The notes below the pieces were generated by a model that saw nothing but the letters and a program-made list of their open reading frames with translations, made no database searches and was not told the DNA's origin. The translations under genes were made by a program, and so were the position numbers. Below are positions 21,582-31,481 of a stretch of DNA of 33,247 nt, in pieces (position 1 is the stretch's first letter; every line of letters starts with the position of its first letter). The stretch is from Campylobacterales bacterium (GTDB taxonomy: Bacteria; Campylobacterota; Campylobacteria; Campylobacterales; Sulfurovaceae): assembly GCA_016937775.1 (NCBI GenBank), contig JAFGVX010000029.1, positions 1 to 33,247 on the forward strand, written 5' to 3'.

Positions 21582-22793
21582 ATGTCACAAGTTGCGACGA
21601 CTACCTTATCAGATGAAAATATGAGCATAGGTTTGGATATTGTTGATGGTATAGATAAGAGCATTGATGCTTCCGGGATAGACTCCTTATTACATCCGAT
21701 TTATGTGAAGATACCTTTTTTGCAAACAAGTTTTTTAGGAACGACGGTGGGCAATCTCATATTGGCAGTCATAGTTCTGTTTTTTTTCTTTTTTCTTAGA
21801 AAAATATTTGTCTTTACTGTTGCAACTTTTTTGCAGAGTTTGGCAAAACGAACAAAGAACTATTATGATGACAGAATTATTTCTGCACTCAAAGGTCCCG
21901 TAGGGCTTGCATTTGTTTTGGTCGGTTTGCATATCGCTTTAGCACTTGTAACACAAGAGAATGTAATTGTAAAAAATATCTCAAATACACTTTTGATATT
22001 CAATATTTTTTGGGCAATTATCGCTTTGAGTGAAGCACTCAAGGGGATCATGAGTAGTGCCATGAGCAAGTTCAATCGTGACCTTTCTAAAGAGATAAGC
22101 AACTTCATACTTGCGATTATCAAGATACTTATCGGTGCTTTAGGTTTGGGTGCGATGCTACAAGTATGGGGTGTGAATGTCACAGCGCTCATTGCTTCAC
22201 TCGGGCTTGGAGGTTTGGCATTTGCACTTGCTGCAAAAGATATGGCATCCAATCTTTTTGGCTCTTTTTCTTTGCTTGCAGATAGATCGATACGCATTGG
22301 AGAGTGGATTAGTGTCGCTGGAAACGAAGGAATAGTCGAGGATATTGGTATGAGAACGACGAAAATGAGAGCGTTTGATAAATCTTTGATTGTAGTGCCA
22401 AATCAGCTTGTGGCAAATAGTCCTGTCTATAACTTTTCAAGAAGAGGTGTGAGACGCATCAATATCAATGTAGGTTTGACTTATAGTACGACAAAAGATC
22501 AGGTAATCAAAATTGTAAATGCCATAAGAGAGATGTTAGAAAATCATGAAGATATATCGCAAGATGATACACTCCTAGTAAATTTTGAATCATTCGGAGC
22601 GAGCTCTTTAAATATTTTTATCTATACCTATACCGCAACATCAAATTGGAAGAGATATTTGGAGATTAGAGAGGATGTGCATGTAAAGATTATGGATATA
22701 GTAGAGGAAAACGGCGCTTCATTTGCCTTCCCTTCAACTTCACTTTATGTAGAGAAAGTGCCCGATTTGAAAAGAGAGGGTGATTTAAATTAA
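21582..22793 (+). CDS. MscS-family mechanosensitive ion channel
   Basis: 'ASLGLGGLAFALAAKDMASNLFGSFSLLADRSIRIGEWI', 'IGMRTTKMRAFDKSLIVVPNQLVANSPV'. Confidence 0.95.
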   Translation: MSQVATTTLSDENMSIGLDIVDGIDKSIDASGIDSLLHPIYVKIPFLQTSFLGTTVGNLILAVIVLFFFFFLRKIFVFTVATFLQSLAKRTKNYYDDRIISALKGPVGLAFVLVGLHIALALVTQENVIVKNISNTLLIFNIFWAIIALSEALKGIMSSAMSKFNRDLSKEISNFILAIIKILIGALGLGAMLQVWGVNVTALIASLGLGGLAFALAAKDMASNLFGSFSLLADRSIRIGEWISVAGNEGIVEDIGMRTTKMRAFDKSLIVVPNQLVANSPVYNFSRRGVRRININVGLTYSTTKDQVIKIVNAIREMLENHEDISQDDTLLVNFESFGASSLNIFIYTYTATSNWKRYLEIREDVHVKIMDIVEENGASFAFPSTSLYVEKVPDLKREGDLN

Positions 22794-22880
22794 GTGTCGC
22801 GTATCACTTTTATTTTTTTCAAATATAATAATATCTAGGCATCTTAAAAGAGTTTTATACATATCTAAAAAGGAAATATT

Positions 22881-23849
22881 GTGAAATTTTTTGTATCACT
22901 CATTATAAAAGGAACACTTGCGTCTTTGTTTGTTTCTCCACTCTTTGCAATTGATTTTGTTTCGATTGGAACAGCCGGAGTAACGGGGATATATTTCCCC
23001 ACGGGTGGAGCGATCTGTCGTATGGTCAATGAGCATAAAAAAGAGATAGGTATCAAGTGTTCCGTCGAGTCAACGGGAGGTTCGGTTTATAATGTCAATA
23101 TGATAAATAATAACGAACTTGATCTTGGAATCTCTCAAAGTGATACTGCATATCAGGCTTATAACGGAGAAGGTGTTTTTCAAGATAAGCCGATTAAATC
23201 ACTGCGCTCAGTCATCGCTATTTATCCCGAGCTATTGGCATTTGTTGTAAAAAAAGATGCAAATATAAAAAATATAGCCGACATAAAAGGTAAAAAGATT
23301 AACATTGATGTTCCGGGTTCCGGCACTAGGATGTCAAGCGACCTTGTTTTGCAAGCATACGGCATAAAATACGATGACCTCTCACTTGTGAATGAACTTA
23401 AATCATCAGAGGGTCCAACTATACTCAAAGACAATAAAGTTGATGGCTACTTTTTCATGGTTGGGCATCCGACGGCAAATATTAAAGATGCGGCCAATTC
23501 TGTTGCAATCGATCTTGTTGCTGTTGATAGAGCTCAAATTGATGCGATTATTGAAGCACATCCGTATTATGCAGCAGGCGTTATCTCAAAAGAGTTTTAT
23601 AAAGGTGTTGATCATGATACATTAAGTTTAGGGGTTAAAGCAGTTCTTGTCACGAGCGAAAATGCAAATGAAGAGATAATCTACAATATCACAAAAACAA
23701 TACTCGATAATTTTGAGGAGTTTAAAGGGATACACCCTGCGTATAAAACAATCACAAAAAAATCGCTTCTGGAAGGACTTTCTGTCCCTCAACATCCAGG
23801 AGCTATAAGAGCCTTTCAAGAGGCAGGATTGATCGAGGAAAAGAAGTAA
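22881..23849 (+). CDS. TAXI-family TRAP transporter solute-binding subunit
   Basis: 'VSIGTAGVTGIYFPTGGAICRMVN', 'STGGSVYNVNMINNNELDLGISQSDTAYQAYNG'; GTG start, signal peptide. Confidence 0.93.
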   Translation: MKFFVSLIIKGTLASLFVSPLFAIDFVSIGTAGVTGIYFPTGGAICRMVNEHKKEIGIKCSVESTGGSVYNVNMINNNELDLGISQSDTAYQAYNGEGVFQDKPIKSLRSVIAIYPELLAFVVKKDANIKNIADIKGKKINIDVPGSGTRMSSDLVLQAYGIKYDDLSLVNELKSSEGPTILKDNKVDGYFFMVGHPTANIKDAANSVAIDLVAVDRAQIDAIIEAHPYYAAGVISKEFYKGVDHDTLSLGVKAVLVTSENANEEIIYNITKTILDNFEEFKGIHPAYKTITKKSLLEGLSVPQHPGAIRAFQEAGLIEEKK

Positions 23850-25931
23850 TTGAAGTCAATACAACAAACCCAAGAGAGTAATGTAGACACAGAGGCTTTA
23901 ACAGAGCAGCTTAAAGGGCAGAGAAATTTACAAGAGGACTCTTGGCAATATTGGATGATTGTCGTTATAGCTTTTTTATGGTCTTTGTATCAGCTTTATG
24001 TTGTTATCGTGCCGACAAATAGTGTTTTTATACGCTCAACCCATCTTGCTTTTGCTTTAGCTCTCGCTTTTATGATGTATCCTATGTTTCGTTCAAGCAA
24101 AACCATGCGAACCATCCCTTGGTACAATTTTTTAATTATGCCCGCTGCCGTGTTTACTTCGCTCTATATCTATCTCTTTTATGATGCACTTAATGCCAGA
24201 AATGGCTCTTGGACTACGGCTGATGTTATTGTGGGAATTTTAGGCATTATTTTATTGTTAAAAGCCACAAGAAGAACGCTTGGATTAGCACTTCCTATTA
24301 TTGCTATAATTTTTTTGATCTATGATCATCTAGGGCAATCTATGCCCGATATCATAGCGCATAAGGGTGCAAGCATTAATAAAATAGTAGGACAGATGTT
24401 TCTTACGACAGAGGGGATATTCGGAGTGCCTTTGGGGGTGAGCGCAAGTTATGTTTTTTTGTTTGTTCTCTTCGGCGCACTTTTAGATAAAGCGGGCGCG
24501 GGGAAATATTTTATTGATCTTGCATATGCGCTTTTAGGTAAATATGACGGCGGACCCGCAAAAGCATCCGTTGCTGCTTCAGGAATGATGGGGATTATCT
24601 CAGGAAGTTCTATAGCCAATACGGTAACGACGGGAACTTTTACGATACCGCTTATGAAGAAACTCGGATTTCCCGGATATAAAGCCGCTTCAGTAGAGGT
24701 GGCAGCCTCAACAAATGGGCAACTTATGCCTCCTATTATGGGTGCGGCTGCATTCATCATAGCAGAGTTTTTAGGACTTGCTTATACTGATGTTATCATG
24801 GCTGCTGCTATTCCTGCTTTTGCGAGCTATTTTGCTCTTTTTTACATTGTCCACTTGGAGGCAAAAAAGCTTGGTATAGTAGGTGAAGATCCGGCAAAAT
24901 TTCAAAATGCATTTACGATTTTTAAAAGTGGTATGCACTACATCATACCGATATTTTTTTTGATATATACACTTATTGTGCTGAGACAATCCCCTCAATC
25001 TGCCGCATTTAATGCGATAGTATTTATAATGCTTATCATGGTCACGCAGCATCCTGTAAAAGCATGGCTGAAAAATAAAAAAGTGACACGATCTGATTTT
25101 TTAGTCGGCTTTTATACTATAGGCGAGGGGATGGTCTCGGGCGCAAAAAATATGGTGCCTATTGCTATTGCAACAGCCGTTGCCGGCATTGTTGTTGGTT
25201 CAGTTACATTGACGGGCATAGGGTTGACGCTCGCAGATGTCATCACACAACTCTCAGGCGGATATATTGTCGGTGTTTTGTTTTTAACCGCGGTCGTTTC
25301 ACTTATTTTAGGGATGGGGCTTCCTACAACGGCAAATTATATCGTTATGGCATCTTTAACCGCACCGATTATTATGGAGCTAGCAGGCGATTTAGGCTAT
25401 CTTATTCCTGCAATCGCGGCTCATATGTTTGTGCTTTATTTTGGTATCCTTGCTGATGATACGCCTCCTGTCGGTATGGCGGCGTATGCTGCTGCCGGGA
25501 TTGCTAAAAGTGATCCTATTAGAACGGGGCTTCAGGGGTTTGCATATGATATCAGAACAGCAATTTTGCCGTTTGCTTTTTTCTTTAACAATAAATTACT
25601 ACTTATAAAGAGTGTTGATGCGGCACACCTAAAAGATCCTTCAACTTGGCAATGGGTAACAAATCCTTTTGAAATAGCACTTATATTTGTAACGGCGGTT
25701 ATTGGAATGTTTGCTTTCTCTTCTGCAGTGCAAGGATGGGTTAGAAAAAAAACCACTATTGTTGAAAGAGCACTCCTTCTTATGATAGCTGTATCAATGC
25801 TAGTGCCGAATATTGTAATGCAATGGTTGCATCTAGGAAGCGAATATACAGTATATGCTTTGGGAGCCATAGTTTATCTTATGATTTATATAACTCAAGT
25901 AAGAAGTATGAAAAGTACAAATGAAAGATAG
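23850..25931 (+). CDS. TRAP transporter fused 4TM/12TM permease
   Basis: 693 aa; 'GGPAKASVAASGMMGIISGSSIANTVTTGTFTIPLMKK', 'ILGMGLPTTANYIVMA', 'LADDTPPVGMAAYAAAGIA'; TTG start abutting the TAXI stop. Confidence 0.94.
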   Translation: MKSIQQTQESNVDTEALTEQLKGQRNLQEDSWQYWMIVVIAFLWSLYQLYVVIVPTNSVFIRSTHLAFALALAFMMYPMFRSSKTMRTIPWYNFLIMPAAVFTSLYIYLFYDALNARNGSWTTADVIVGILGIILLLKATRRTLGLALPIIAIIFLIYDHLGQSMPDIIAHKGASINKIVGQMFLTTEGIFGVPLGVSASYVFLFVLFGALLDKAGAGKYFIDLAYALLGKYDGGPAKASVAASGMMGIISGSSIANTVTTGTFTIPLMKKLGFPGYKAASVEVAASTNGQLMPPIMGAAAFIIAEFLGLAYTDVIMAAAIPAFASYFALFYIVHLEAKKLGIVGEDPAKFQNAFTIFKSGMHYIIPIFFLIYTLIVLRQSPQSAAFNAIVFIMLIMVTQHPVKAWLKNKKVTRSDFLVGFYTIGEGMVSGAKNMVPIAIATAVAGIVVGSVTLTGIGLTLADVITQLSGGYIVGVLFLTAVVSLILGMGLPTTANYIVMASLTAPIIMELAGDLGYLIPAIAAHMFVLYFGILADDTPPVGMAAYAAAGIAKSDPIRTGLQGFAYDIRTAILPFAFFFNNKLLLIKSVDAAHLKDPSTWQWVTNPFEIALIFVTAVIGMFAFSSAVQGWVRKKTTIVERALLLMIAVSMLVPNIVMQWLHLGSEYTVYALGAIVYLMIYITQVRSMKSTNER

Positions 25932-26179
25932 GTGATGTAAATATGGAGAAGTTTCTGCATCATTTTTGAGTGATATTGTACTATTCTATCGAGTTTTGAC
26001 TGCCTTTTGAAGAATATAGAGTAGAATCATCAGAATTTTTGTATATTTTTTTCAAGAAATGTGATATATCGTAACTTTATCCTTTCTGAGGTAGCTAAAT
26101 TACATTGTTTTGTTGAATAATGTTTATGTTTTTAAGTATAATAAAATCCTAGTTTAAATTTAATATCAAAGAGGTGAGT

Positions 26180-27838
26180 ATGGAGAGTGTTGATACAGTT
26201 TCGACTGATGTGTTGATAATTGGGGGAGGACCTTCAGGTCTCTCGGCAGCAATACGTCTTGCTGATAAATTGAAAGAAAAAGGTGTAAGCAAAAATATAA
26301 TGCTTATTGAAAAAGGTGAGGAAATCGGCTCTCATATTCTTTCGGGAGCGGTTATTAAAACCGATGTTTTTAAAGAATTGTTAACTTCTGATGAATTTAA
26401 TGAAATGCCGTTTGATTGTGAAGTTAAGGTCGATAAAACGGTTAAATTGAGTGAAAACGGCGAGACCACTTTACCTTTTCATCCGCCTTATATGAACAAT
26501 ATCGGAAACCAAATTGCATCTTTGGGAAAAATCTGTAAATTTCTTGCTACGTGTGCAGTTAGTAGAGGAGTAGAAATATATAGCGGTTTTGCAGTGGATG
26601 AACTACTCTATGAAAACGGAAAAGTAGTTGGTGCTAAAACAAAAGATACAGGTGTGGATCATGAGGGGAAACCACAAAAGAATTTCCAAAAAGGTACATC
26701 GGTAAAAGCCGGCATTACAATACTCGCAGAAGGTACGCGCGGAAGTTTGGCTAAGCAATTGATTTCAAAATTTGATTTAGATGCTACATCTAATCCTCAA
26801 GTTTATTCTCTAGGCGTAAAAGAGAGTTGGAATGTGCCTGAAGGCAGAATTGAAGCCGGAACGGTTTATCACACCATGGGTTATCCTTTGATTGATGGTC
26901 AAGAGTTTGGGGGTGGATTTATCTATGGTATGAAAAACAATAAGGTCGGACTAGGTTTAGTTGTTGGACTTGATTATGAAGATCCTAGTTTCAATATCCA
27001 CGCTGCTATGCAAGTTTGGAAACAACATCCGAAAATTAAGGCTATCTTGGAAGGTGGTTCTGTGAGTGAAGCAGGCGCTAAAACTTTACCTGAAGGTGGT
27101 TGGAACTCTATCCCAAAACTTTATGATGACAATGTTATGATCGTTGGAGATAGTGCCGGATTTGTTGCTATGCCTGCACTTAAAGGTATCCATCTAGCGG
27201 CTACTTCGGGGATGTGTGCTGCAGATACTGCTGCACTAGCATTAGTAAAAGGCGATACATCCGCTTCTACTTTAACTCGCTATAAAGAGCTTGTTGATGC
27301 AAGTAGAATTAAAAAAGAGTTATATCCGGTAAGAAACTTTAGAGCCGTTATGCAAGACGGGATGATACTTGGTGGGCTTAAGTTTGGTGTTCAACTTCTC
27401 ACACGAGGTTTCTGTTTGCTTACACCTGATACACATAGCGATGCAAGTGAAACTAAAAAAGTAAAAGAGTTTACAGGGCGTCCTTTCAAAGAGAGATTTG
27501 CCGGGAAACTTGATTTTGATAAAAAATTAACTTTTGATAAAGTTACAACAGTTTTTCAATCACGCGCAATGCACGATGAGCATCAGCCGGTTCATATAAT
27601 CATAAATAACCCTGAACAATTCCGATCATCTAATATAGAAGTGTACGGCTTAAGCGAAGAAGCTATGTGTCCTGCTGAAGTGTATGAGTTACATATAGAT
27701 AAACAAGGCAATAAAAGCTTACGATTGCATGCCGAAAATTGTCTTCACTGTAAAACTTGTGATATAAAATCGCCAAACGGCGGCATAACATGGACGACGC
27801 CTTATGGTGAAGATGGTCCAGAATATAGAGAAATGTAG
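26180..27838 (+). CDS. Electron transfer flavoprotein-ubiquinone (quinone) oxidoreductase
   Basis: FAD motif 'VLIIGGGPSGLSAAIRLA'; 'GSHILSGAVIKTDVFKEL', 'VYSLGVKESW', C-terminal 'MCPAEVYE...NCLHCKTCDIKSPNGGITWTTPYGEDGPEY' 4Fe-4S domain; start at ATG 26180 with AGAGG SD. Confidence 0.95.
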   Translation: MESVDTVSTDVLIIGGGPSGLSAAIRLADKLKEKGVSKNIMLIEKGEEIGSHILSGAVIKTDVFKELLTSDEFNEMPFDCEVKVDKTVKLSENGETTLPFHPPYMNNIGNQIASLGKICKFLATCAVSRGVEIYSGFAVDELLYENGKVVGAKTKDTGVDHEGKPQKNFQKGTSVKAGITILAEGTRGSLAKQLISKFDLDATSNPQVYSLGVKESWNVPEGRIEAGTVYHTMGYPLIDGQEFGGGFIYGMKNNKVGLGLVVGLDYEDPSFNIHAAMQVWKQHPKIKAILEGGSVSEAGAKTLPEGGWNSIPKLYDDNVMIVGDSAGFVAMPALKGIHLAATSGMCAADTAALALVKGDTSASTLTRYKELVDASRIKKELYPVRNFRAVMQDGMILGGLKFGVQLLTRGFCLLTPDTHSDASETKKVKEFTGRPFKERFAGKLDFDKKLTFDKVTTVFQSRAMHDEHQPVHIIINNPEQFRSSNIEVYGLSEEAMCPAEVYELHIDKQGNKSLRLHAENCLHCKTCDIKSPNGGITWTTPYGEDGPEYREM

Positions 27839-27851
27839 GAGAGGGAAATAT

Positions 27852-29819
27852 ATGGCTTTAACAATAATTAGTTTAATGAAACAAGTACCGTTAGCATCAG
27901 AGATGAGAATGGGTGAAGATGGCTTAATGGATAGAACAAAGGCAAAATCTATCATAAATGTGGATTGTAGTTTTGGACTTGAGGCAGGTTTACAGCTGAA
28001 AAAGCAAAATCCGGATGCCAAATTGATCGTCTGTTCTATGGGACCGCCTTCATTTGAGGTCTCATTGAAAAAAGCGATAGCTATGGGGTATGATGAGGCG
28101 TATCTTCTCTCAGATAGAAAACTTGGAGGAAGTGATACCTTTGCGACGGGTTTAGCGATAGCTACGATGTTGCGACATTTAGGTTTTGGAAAAGGGCTTA
28201 ATGAGGATTTTGTTATCGTCGCGGGGAGACAAACGAGTGATGGTGATACAGCGCATGTTCCTTCTCAAGTTGCAGAGAATTTGAAAATTCCTCAAGGTAC
28301 ATTTATCGAAACTGCTAGTTTGGTAGACGGTAAAGTTCACGCAAAAAGAATTATCGAGGGCGGTTATCAAATGATGAGTCTTCCTGTTCCATGCGCTATG
28401 AGTTTTACGCCAACAGGAGTTGAGCCTAGAAGAAAATCTTTAGCCGGCGCGGTTAAAGCAAATAGAGCAAAAGTTACAGTATTTAGCATCGAAGATATTA
28501 ATTTGAGTGAAGAGTTTATCGGATTGGGGACTCCGGGGGAAAACGGGTCTCCGACAATCGTATCAAAAGTTGCAAATGTCGTAAGCGAGAGAGCTCCTAT
28601 AAAAATGTCATCAGGGCACAATGAGAGAGAATTGGTATCAAGTTTTTTAGATAACTTTAAAGCCGGTAAAAATACTTTAGAAGTCAAAGAGGCGAAAGCA
28701 AAAGTAGAAAAAACTAGAGATGAGAGCCTAGAAGTTATTGACTTTAGAAACGGTGCAAAAGGTATTATTACTTGGGCAGAAGTCGTAAAAGGTCAAATTT
28801 CTAGACCATCTTTAGAGCTTTTAACACCGGCAAGAGAGTTGGCGAATGATTTAGGTAATGATACAAAAGTAACAACAGTATTGATCGGTAAAAATGTCGG
28901 CGAGCTTGCAAAAGAGCTCATAGCATATGGCGCAGATGAAGTTGTCGTAGTAGATGATGAGAGACTCGAAGAGTACAGAATTTTACCGTTTTCAGAAATC
29001 TTTGCACAAGTAATCAAAGAGAGAAATCCGGAGATTGCACTCTTTGCTGCAACAACGGCAGGGCGTGAATTGGCTCCTAGAATTGGAGTTAAGACAGGGA
29101 GTGGGGTAACTGCTGATTGTACTTCACTTGAGATAGGCGAGCATAAACATAGAAACAAAGAGACAAAAGTGCAAGTAATATATGCTCCATTACTAGAGTC
29201 AAGAAGACCAACTTATGGTGAATCTAAGCTTGCTACGATTATCGGTTTTGTTTGTCCTCAAATCTCGACTGCACGTGCTGGAACATTTGCTGTGCCTCCA
29301 AAAGATGAAAGTAGAAAGGGAACTATCTCTAGCTTTACCCCAAAATTAGATGAGAGCGAATTTGTATCTGAAATTATTGAAACCGTGATCGGCGAAGCCG
29401 GCGGTCAAGCTCTATTTGATGCAGATATTATAGTTTCAGGCGGGCGCGGTACTGCAGGTGATGGTATGCAACTCGTGAAGGATTTAGCACAAGCATTGAA
29501 AGAACAAGGTCTAAAAGCAGAATGGGCAGCATCAAGGGTTATGGTTGATGAGGGTGTTTCTGAATATGCAAAACAGATAGGTCAAACGGGTAAAACCGTA
29601 CGACCCAAAGTGTATGTTGCAGTCGGTATTAGTGGTGCGGTGCAACATGTCGCCGGCATGAAAGAAGCGGAGACGATAGTTGCAATTAATCACAATGCGA
29701 AAGAGACGATTTTCAATAATGCTGATTTTGGAATAGTCGGCGAGTATGAAGATGTACTTCCTGAGCTTATAGAAAAGGTAAAAAATGGGTTTACATTTGG
29801 CATAGAAGCTAAAGCATAA
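27852..29819 (+). CDS. Fused electron transfer flavoprotein, beta then alpha subunit in one polypeptide
   Basis: N-terminal EtfB 'LTIISLMKQVPLASEMRM...VIVAGRQTSDGDTAHVPSQVAENLKIPQGTF'; C-terminal EtfA 'VSGGRGTAGDGMQLVKDLAQAL' and 'VYVAVGISGAVQHVAGMKEAETIVAIN'; start at 27852 with AGGAGAGG SD. Confidence 0.93.
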   Translation: MALTIISLMKQVPLASEMRMGEDGLMDRTKAKSIINVDCSFGLEAGLQLKKQNPDAKLIVCSMGPPSFEVSLKKAIAMGYDEAYLLSDRKLGGSDTFATGLAIATMLRHLGFGKGLNEDFVIVAGRQTSDGDTAHVPSQVAENLKIPQGTFIETASLVDGKVHAKRIIEGGYQMMSLPVPCAMSFTPTGVEPRRKSLAGAVKANRAKVTVFSIEDINLSEEFIGLGTPGENGSPTIVSKVANVVSERAPIKMSSGHNERELVSSFLDNFKAGKNTLEVKEAKAKVEKTRDESLEVIDFRNGAKGIITWAEVVKGQISRPSLELLTPARELANDLGNDTKVTTVLIGKNVGELAKELIAYGADEVVVVDDERLEEYRILPFSEIFAQVIKERNPEIALFAATTAGRELAPRIGVKTGSGVTADCTSLEIGEHKHRNKETKVQVIYAPLLESRRPTYGESKLATIIGFVCPQISTARAGTFAVPPKDESRKGTISSFTPKLDESEFVSEIIETVIGEAGGQALFDADIIVSGGRGTAGDGMQLVKDLAQALKEQGLKAEWAASRVMVDEGVSEYAKQIGQTGKTVRPKVYVAVGISGAVQHVAGMKEAETIVAINHNAKETIFNNADFGIVGEYEDVLPELIEKVKNGFTFGIEAKA

Positions 29820-29838
29820 AAAAATATAAAGGAGAAGC

Positions 29839-30783
29839 ATGGTAGGAAGAAAAGTTGGAATAGTAGGCGCTGGATTTGTTGGCGCCACAGCCGCATACAG
29901 CATGACGATATTGGGAATTTGTCACGAGGTTATCTTGTATGATGTTGTGCCTGAAATGGCGATTGGAAAAGCGATAGATATAGGACAATCGACAAACTAT
30001 TCCGCAAAAGGAACGATAGTCACGGCAGCAAAAACGCCTGCAGATATAAAAGATTGTGATATCGTTGTTATCACTGCAGGAGTTCCGCGAAGAAGCGAGA
30101 TGAAAAGAGCTGATCTTTTGATGATTAATGCGAAGATTGTAAAAGAGGTTGTGGAGAATGTCAAAATATATTCTCCAAATGCCATTATACTTTGTGTATC
30201 AAATCCTTTGGATGTTATGAACTATGTTGCGTATAAGCTTACGGGCTGGGACAGAAAGAGAATTATCGGTATGGCAGGAGCACTCGATGTTTCTAGAATG
30301 GCATACCAAATTCATAAAAAAGTAGGCTTCGGTTCGGGTCAAATGCGAGCAATGGTTGTCGGCAATCATGGACAAGATATGATCCCATGTCCTGAGATAT
30401 CTGCCGTTGGGGGCGTACCGCTCGATCAATTGTTAGGCAGAAACGATATGGATGAGATTATCGAGAAGACGAAAGAGGGTGGTGCAGAGATCGTCAAATA
30501 TCTTAGTACTTCAGCCTACTATGCTCCGGGACGAGCTATCTCGGTAATGGTTGAAGCGATACTTCATGATTCTAGAATTGTGATGCCGTCTTCTGTTGTG
30601 CTTGACGGAGAATATGGGCATAAAGATGTTTCTATCGGAGTTCCTATTGTACTTGGAGCAAGTGGTGTCGAGAAAATTATTGAGCTTAATATTCCCGAAG
30701 ATAAAAAAGTAAAATTCGATCAAGCGGTAGCTTCAGTACAAGAGTCTATCGATATATTGAGAGAAAATAACTTTTTTGACTAA
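29839..30783 (+). CDS. mdh: Malate dehydrogenase, LDH-like type
   Basis: 'KVGIVGAGFVGATAAYSM', 'ITAGVPRRSEMKRADLLMINAKIV' (Arg at the malate-specific position), 'VVGNHGQDMIP'. Confidence 0.88.
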   Translation: MVGRKVGIVGAGFVGATAAYSMTILGICHEVILYDVVPEMAIGKAIDIGQSTNYSAKGTIVTAAKTPADIKDCDIVVITAGVPRRSEMKRADLLMINAKIVKEVVENVKIYSPNAIILCVSNPLDVMNYVAYKLTGWDRKRIIGMAGALDVSRMAYQIHKKVGFGSGQMRAMVVGNHGQDMIPCPEISAVGGVPLDQLLGRNDMDEIIEKTKEGGAEIVKYLSTSAYYAPGRAISVMVEAILHDSRIVMPSSVVLDGEYGHKDVSIGVPIVLGASGVEKIIELNIPEDKKVKFDQAVASVQESIDILRENNFFD

Positions 30784-30800
30784 TCCGCGCGCTCGCGGAT
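30783..30800 (+). terminator. Hairpin downstream of mdh (candidate terminator)
   Basis: ATCCGCG-CGCT-CGCGGAT 7-bp stem followed by AGATTTTAGATTTTATTTCT. Confidence 0.7.
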
Positions 30801-30812
30801 AGATTTTAGATT

Positions 30813-31481
30813 TTATTTCTCATTTCTTTTTAGATACTCGCTCAAAGTTAAAAGTTTATTTTGCTCTATCGGTTGAGATTTTAGTATCTCAGCAAGAGAT
30901 TTAACGCCCATAGAAAGAAGGTATTGGAGATTGTCATCAAAAGATGCCCCTTCAATCACATAGATATCATCTTTGTGCACTTCAAACATAAAGCCACCGT
31001 TAGGTATCGGTGACATTGAAAGTGTAACAGTGTAGTGGTCTTTAATGATACTCTCTTTTTGAGAATACATTAGTCCTACATTAAAGCTCTTATTTGCTCC
31101 AAAACCCGCAATTGCAACGACTAATACCTTCCTATCTCCGGCTTTCGATGAGTTAAATATACCGATCATATCTTTAATCGTTTTATAGCCGGGAATTTTC
31201 TCGAGAAGTTTTTCAACCCATTGTGCAAATCTCGTATCCATCAGATGACCTACAAAATAGAGTAGCATTAAAAAAAGTACAATAAATATCAATATCCAAA
31301 GATTTTGATATTTTTCGGGATTGAAGCCGATGAACGCAAAGAATTTTATTCCAACAAGTTCGGTTACGGTTCTATATATCCATATTATCGCCATAGCTAT
31401 TAAAGCTATGGGGAGTATCCAAAAGAGTCCTTTGAGGATAAGCTCTAAAAAATGACTAAAAAACTTATTTTTTTTGTGCAC
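30813..31481 (-). CDS. DUF502 family membrane protein
   Basis: 'LKGLFWILPIALIAMAIIWIYRTV', 'IPGYKTIKDMIGIFNSSKAGDRKVLVVAI'; two N-terminal TM helices. Confidence 0.88.
   Translation of the reverse strand: MHKKNKFFSHFLELILKGLFWILPIALIAMAIIWIYRTVTELVGIKFFAFIGFNPEKYQNLWILIFIVLFLMLLYFVGHLMDTRFAQWVEKLLEKIPGYKTIKDMIGIFNSSKAGDRKVLVVAIAGFGANKSFNVGLMYSQKESIIKDHYTVTLSMSPIPNGGFMFEVHKDDIYVIEGASFDDNLQYLLSMGVKSLAEILKSQPIEQNKLLTLSEYLKRNEK

Noticed and set aside
29532-29903. Minus-strand ORFs overlapping the EtfBA/mdh junction
   Set aside because: Antisense to two well-supported coding regions; no support beyond being open.
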